This document shows positions 16,201 to 16,668 of a stretch of DNA of 16,668 nucleotides, piece after piece. The position numbers and the translations under genes are program-made. The notes under the pieces were generated by a model. The model was not told the origin of the DNA and did no database searches. It saw only the letters and a program-made list of their open reading frames with translations. This stretch comes from Deltaproteobacteria bacterium (GTDB lineage: Bacteria; UBA10199; DSSB01): contig JAIOPF010000254.1 of the NCBI GenBank assembly GCA_021414045.1, forward strand, positions 1 through 16,668, read 5' to 3'. Position 1 is the first letter of the stretch. Each line of letters opens with the position of its first letter.

Positions 16201-16668
16201 TGAAGTGGGTAGGAGCAAAACGACACTTCGCTTCATTCCCCTGGTTCCCAACCAAGTTGCCCGGGATCGATTTCAGGTCCCGGAACTATTGGCGGTGGAG
16301 ATCGGGCCAGCGGCGATTCGTGAGATCGACGCGGAGGGCAGGCTGATTCCTCTTTCCGCGCAAAGCCAAAGCTCCCTCGAGGAATACGCCTCCTACCTAT
16401 CCCGTAGGACTCAGGCGGATATGGCGTCGAGCGGACGTGTTTTTCAGATCTCGTATTCGGTCCTTGGCTCCAACTTAACGGATTTCGATACTAGAGGCAT
16501 TCAGCTCAACCTAAGCCATGTTTTGGAACTTCCTTTGGATGCGGCTTTGGGGATTGGCAAACACGAATATGCTCACGCCCTTATCGACGGGCCTAGCGAA
16601 AAATACGACGCCCACCCTTGGGGACAGCTCTATGCCAACGCGGTGGGCGACCCGCGTATGCACGAGTA
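10259..16668 (+). CDS. Giant multidomain protein: helical N-terminal region, tandem duplication, two MoxR/midasin-like AAA+ modules, HEXXH motif; C-terminus beyond window
   Basis: The frame is open from ATG 10259 to the right edge: 2136 codons, no stop. The ATG is the first start after an in-frame TAA at 10202, with GAAGAGGGG 5 nt upstream. No signal peptide. Residues 1-560 are polar and helical; 566-640 and 771-803 (LLMAPLGLFLGVGGGAFFG) are Gly/Ala-rich and hydrophobic. Residues 1036-1369 hold a 170-residue tandem repeat. AAA+ module 1: Walker A GPPGTAKT (1478-1485), Walker B VWDE (D1548/E1549), sensor-1 N1596, arginines R1612/R1613. Module 2: GEAGEGKT (1803-1810), LLHLDE (D1869/E1870), sensor-1 N1915, possible arginine finger R1934. 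GPATLAMEHG before the first Walker B is MoxR-like. HEYAH (2102-2106) is a possible zinc site. ATP-driven remodelling is likely from the family; client and overall function are unknown. Confidence 0.9.
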   Translation, partial: MSGLSLDVSSPSLQDLPNEGHPPAFEADDGSSAKNPDPTLEEFRKLIGSLVTDLLRDAGGALDLSKIPAKDFGEFKTFIQDQAAQNDGMSFRNPYESLLKQEQYEPLLKALWENRSISRNHPFSDILQDLFQRFQSDFVGIDADRFVQREIGTAEGRTKLRRILGSSGYFSKDRKSDLVKAIAKAGDHQKLAVDYQIHGVTNQISTWNIFNLFVSDEDLSKATEAAQEILDSAEGIHQRSERIRKKEARGMGEVSLLSADYVGRGITIDEYRAFEKIAEEKSQRSDPVSKAQAQLASLWLLAANQSNWSSEDAGSQSKERGHVIREVEALYAGANAIKTEADFVRFTGHLKEFLHSPISGMATVEEGTWQRTQRQLLEEGKFHLGLNGLPQVFAAMPSQLREPYDQLVQSTNEWSASMDMGETIRISNPGERNSDIAEPATAKLAKPSVNREDLREVMDAGPSGAEPSDEEKALRQLIDGLEHAKHQLWAGYKQHKAVSRMISAAADQIGAGDRQDIRKANQFLDQAIAGLGKAKSKLDVEAEMKRLYQSLQKDGLLYRAYAAAEMDGIEQALGLIQSAAIAIGIGMATKGLGTVAQVDMALFEASMGLTATRMISGFGMGMATTTAENLVAIASRESRQGPETAEAWFKDAMATGLSMSITGALPASQAAHPSLLKNLWARYAMGGLSGGKHLVLDTLAETVEEGVDQVARQAMDGNTHGLSLNEWRELASISALGGGAKVGAVAEAIKGSKAMATRESLSPTKSDWRHSPLITHPLGNLLMAPLGLFLGVGGGAFFGPQFKKKLTIDRKTLSEMEAFSRTKVKGDGEDHAVFFGLNHLKWWLSLVYRDIETLGARAIFQGGAILFARWQGKSENRKKTEAALTALAEEAKFSVKWKAPTAEAYWQELWEKSRVENPKVAASVLQQLRKDQAPLAQNWLEALAQNDFDRSEEIRKIMKGEEIRLSVASPPRLKVDNVDSLNSSIAKAYDKAWTAASLEETLSEIAALKKQVEELHFLPEEKLSGEPIAEQKPAAPIPVGRVSTALHPHAARFIELSFGHDKASSEQIEEWIAAEGPRLQAISRAVQGYIKKVLGVEGWERYFVKARRQWARAAKVHSGSDIQSLYIARVISSLEDGSWVYQHPDNLDPWQFARETSAAGLLINQGVEPALRNVWNRGASEYAYLMSAHLAKVLAEDIAAQKALASIPIGPVKAPLHPLAATLINKVFGHDEASANKIEAKIAAEPPRFRVIPRALQGYIKKTLGVEGWEQYFVEARSDFETATKDQSQPLAESHKKARLISSLEDGSWVYEVPRVTPYGNEANLAAEHLHSEGLEFALKCVWDRHTHANVAALNLSAHLAKLVAELIRSNNAPAKGLTSQFTLQPGLDYRIGADANRDIPIRNMGLKKFHLQENLKTPADTYFDTLPKRDLATIPEEFRHLIPKPKDIVLFKRFKEILDETASLLSAPERIAVRFFGPPGTAKTTIPEMIAQQMGVPLLRFPFSKFTDPSDIDGQWNLQEINGEESVIFEEGPATLAMEHGFHLVWDEPDLARPGTLAYANNISAPGATAWVRGRDGNLRRIEVHPGFRVLATENGVTEIGRDEHGKDFLRRFVPYHVGPWTQEEVVEVLTQTFESYGGRRRWSHKVTETLALFHEQMRKLAAGGRDPKSGVTLTPLGSGVGQTLQFTPRSVLRLAQRLLASGGLTAEGLARALRSEYILPLALEEDRRLVWDQVKALFSVLRLGDIGPESIPQPTLESLSKKYLGGRKIQKNHFVWTPQDLRLADEILWNKSLGIDVMLLGEAGEGKTELPPQIAKLLQLPYFQKSISRETEESDLVGGPGREGKKIVFKPDVVTLATEQGGLLHLDECLLGDTAKIEAVFNPLMDGTQALILKHPYRMIPRHQDAFFVFTSNPPFGEFADRYEYSGALQSRMATIYLTGEFAKQPKDRLDILEGYLEGLEGNARSLPSATRLALRLSREVGRSKTTLRFIPLVPNQVARDRFQVPELLAVEIGPAAIREIDAEGRLIPLSAQSQSSLEEYASYLSRRTQADMASSGRVFQISYSVLGSNLTDFDTRGIQLNLSHVLELPLDAALGIGKHEYAHALIDGPSEKYDAHPWGQLYANAVGDPRMHE
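13364..13852 (+). repeat. Internal duplication, copy A (residues 1036-1198 of the giant protein)
   Basis: Copy A begins PIPVGRVSTALHPHAARF and ends SAHLAKVLAEDI. Its landmarks recur in copy B exactly 510 nt (170 codons) later, both at the start and the end, so there is no net indel. Conserved blocks are FGHD, QGYIKK-x-LGVEGWE and ISSLEDGSWVY. No known domain was recognised. The copy is AT-richer than its flanks. Confidence 0.9.
13874..14362 (+). repeat. Internal duplication, copy B (residues 1206-1368 of the giant protein)
   Basis: Copy B begins SIPIGPVKAPLHPLAATL and ends SAHLAKLVAELI. By hand alignment about 60 percent of the first 72 residues are identical to copy A; the centre (after the YF-V-x-AR block) is more diverged. 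Codons here also favour A/T at the third position compared with the AAA+ part. Confidence 0.9.

Overview
The window looks like a chromosomal segment of a Gram-negative, moderately GC-rich bacterium. It carries a TolC-type outer-membrane channel with an RND pump, and ECF sigma and sigma-54 style regulation. The mix of a soluble ASH-domain protein, an anti-sigma protein with a glycogen-binding-like domain, and a giant multidomain ATPase fits deltaproteobacteria-like or Bdellovibrio-like lineages. That placement is a guess from gene style, not from a marker gene.

Left third (1-4800), minus strand: a tight drug-efflux operon read right to left, in the order TetR repressor, TolC-like channel, RND inner-membrane pump (cut by the left edge). 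Successive genes overlap by 4 nt. A TetR-type palindrome lies between the -10 box and the start codon of the repressor. The periplasmic adaptor needed for a tripartite pump is not in the window.

Middle (4928-9861), plus strand: an ECF sigma factor overlaps by 4 nt a membrane-anchored putative anti-sigma protein that ends in a CBM48/AMPK-type domain. A secreted protein with a His/Gly/Lys-rich tail follows. After a 61-nt gap with a hairpin comes a second secreted protein with a similar tail and a 12-residue WxPPGxAKK repeat. Then come a small soluble protein ending in an ASH-type Ig-like domain and a complete glucose-6-phosphate isomerase gene (pgi).

Right part (9862-16668): a 397-nt AT-rich gap holds a near-consensus sigma-54 promoter, an inverted repeat about 103 bp upstream of its predicted start (usual enhancer distance), and about 80 bp downstream a strong intrinsic terminator. 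Together they predict a short RNA or an attenuated leader. Next, one reading frame stays open from 10259 to the right edge (2136 codons, no stop). It encodes a giant protein with a long helical N-terminal part, hydrophobic stretches, a 170-residue tandem duplication of lower GC, two MoxR/midasin-like AAA+ modules with intact Walker motifs, and an HEXXH motif just before the edge. This giant protein and its regulatory gap are the most unusual content of the window.
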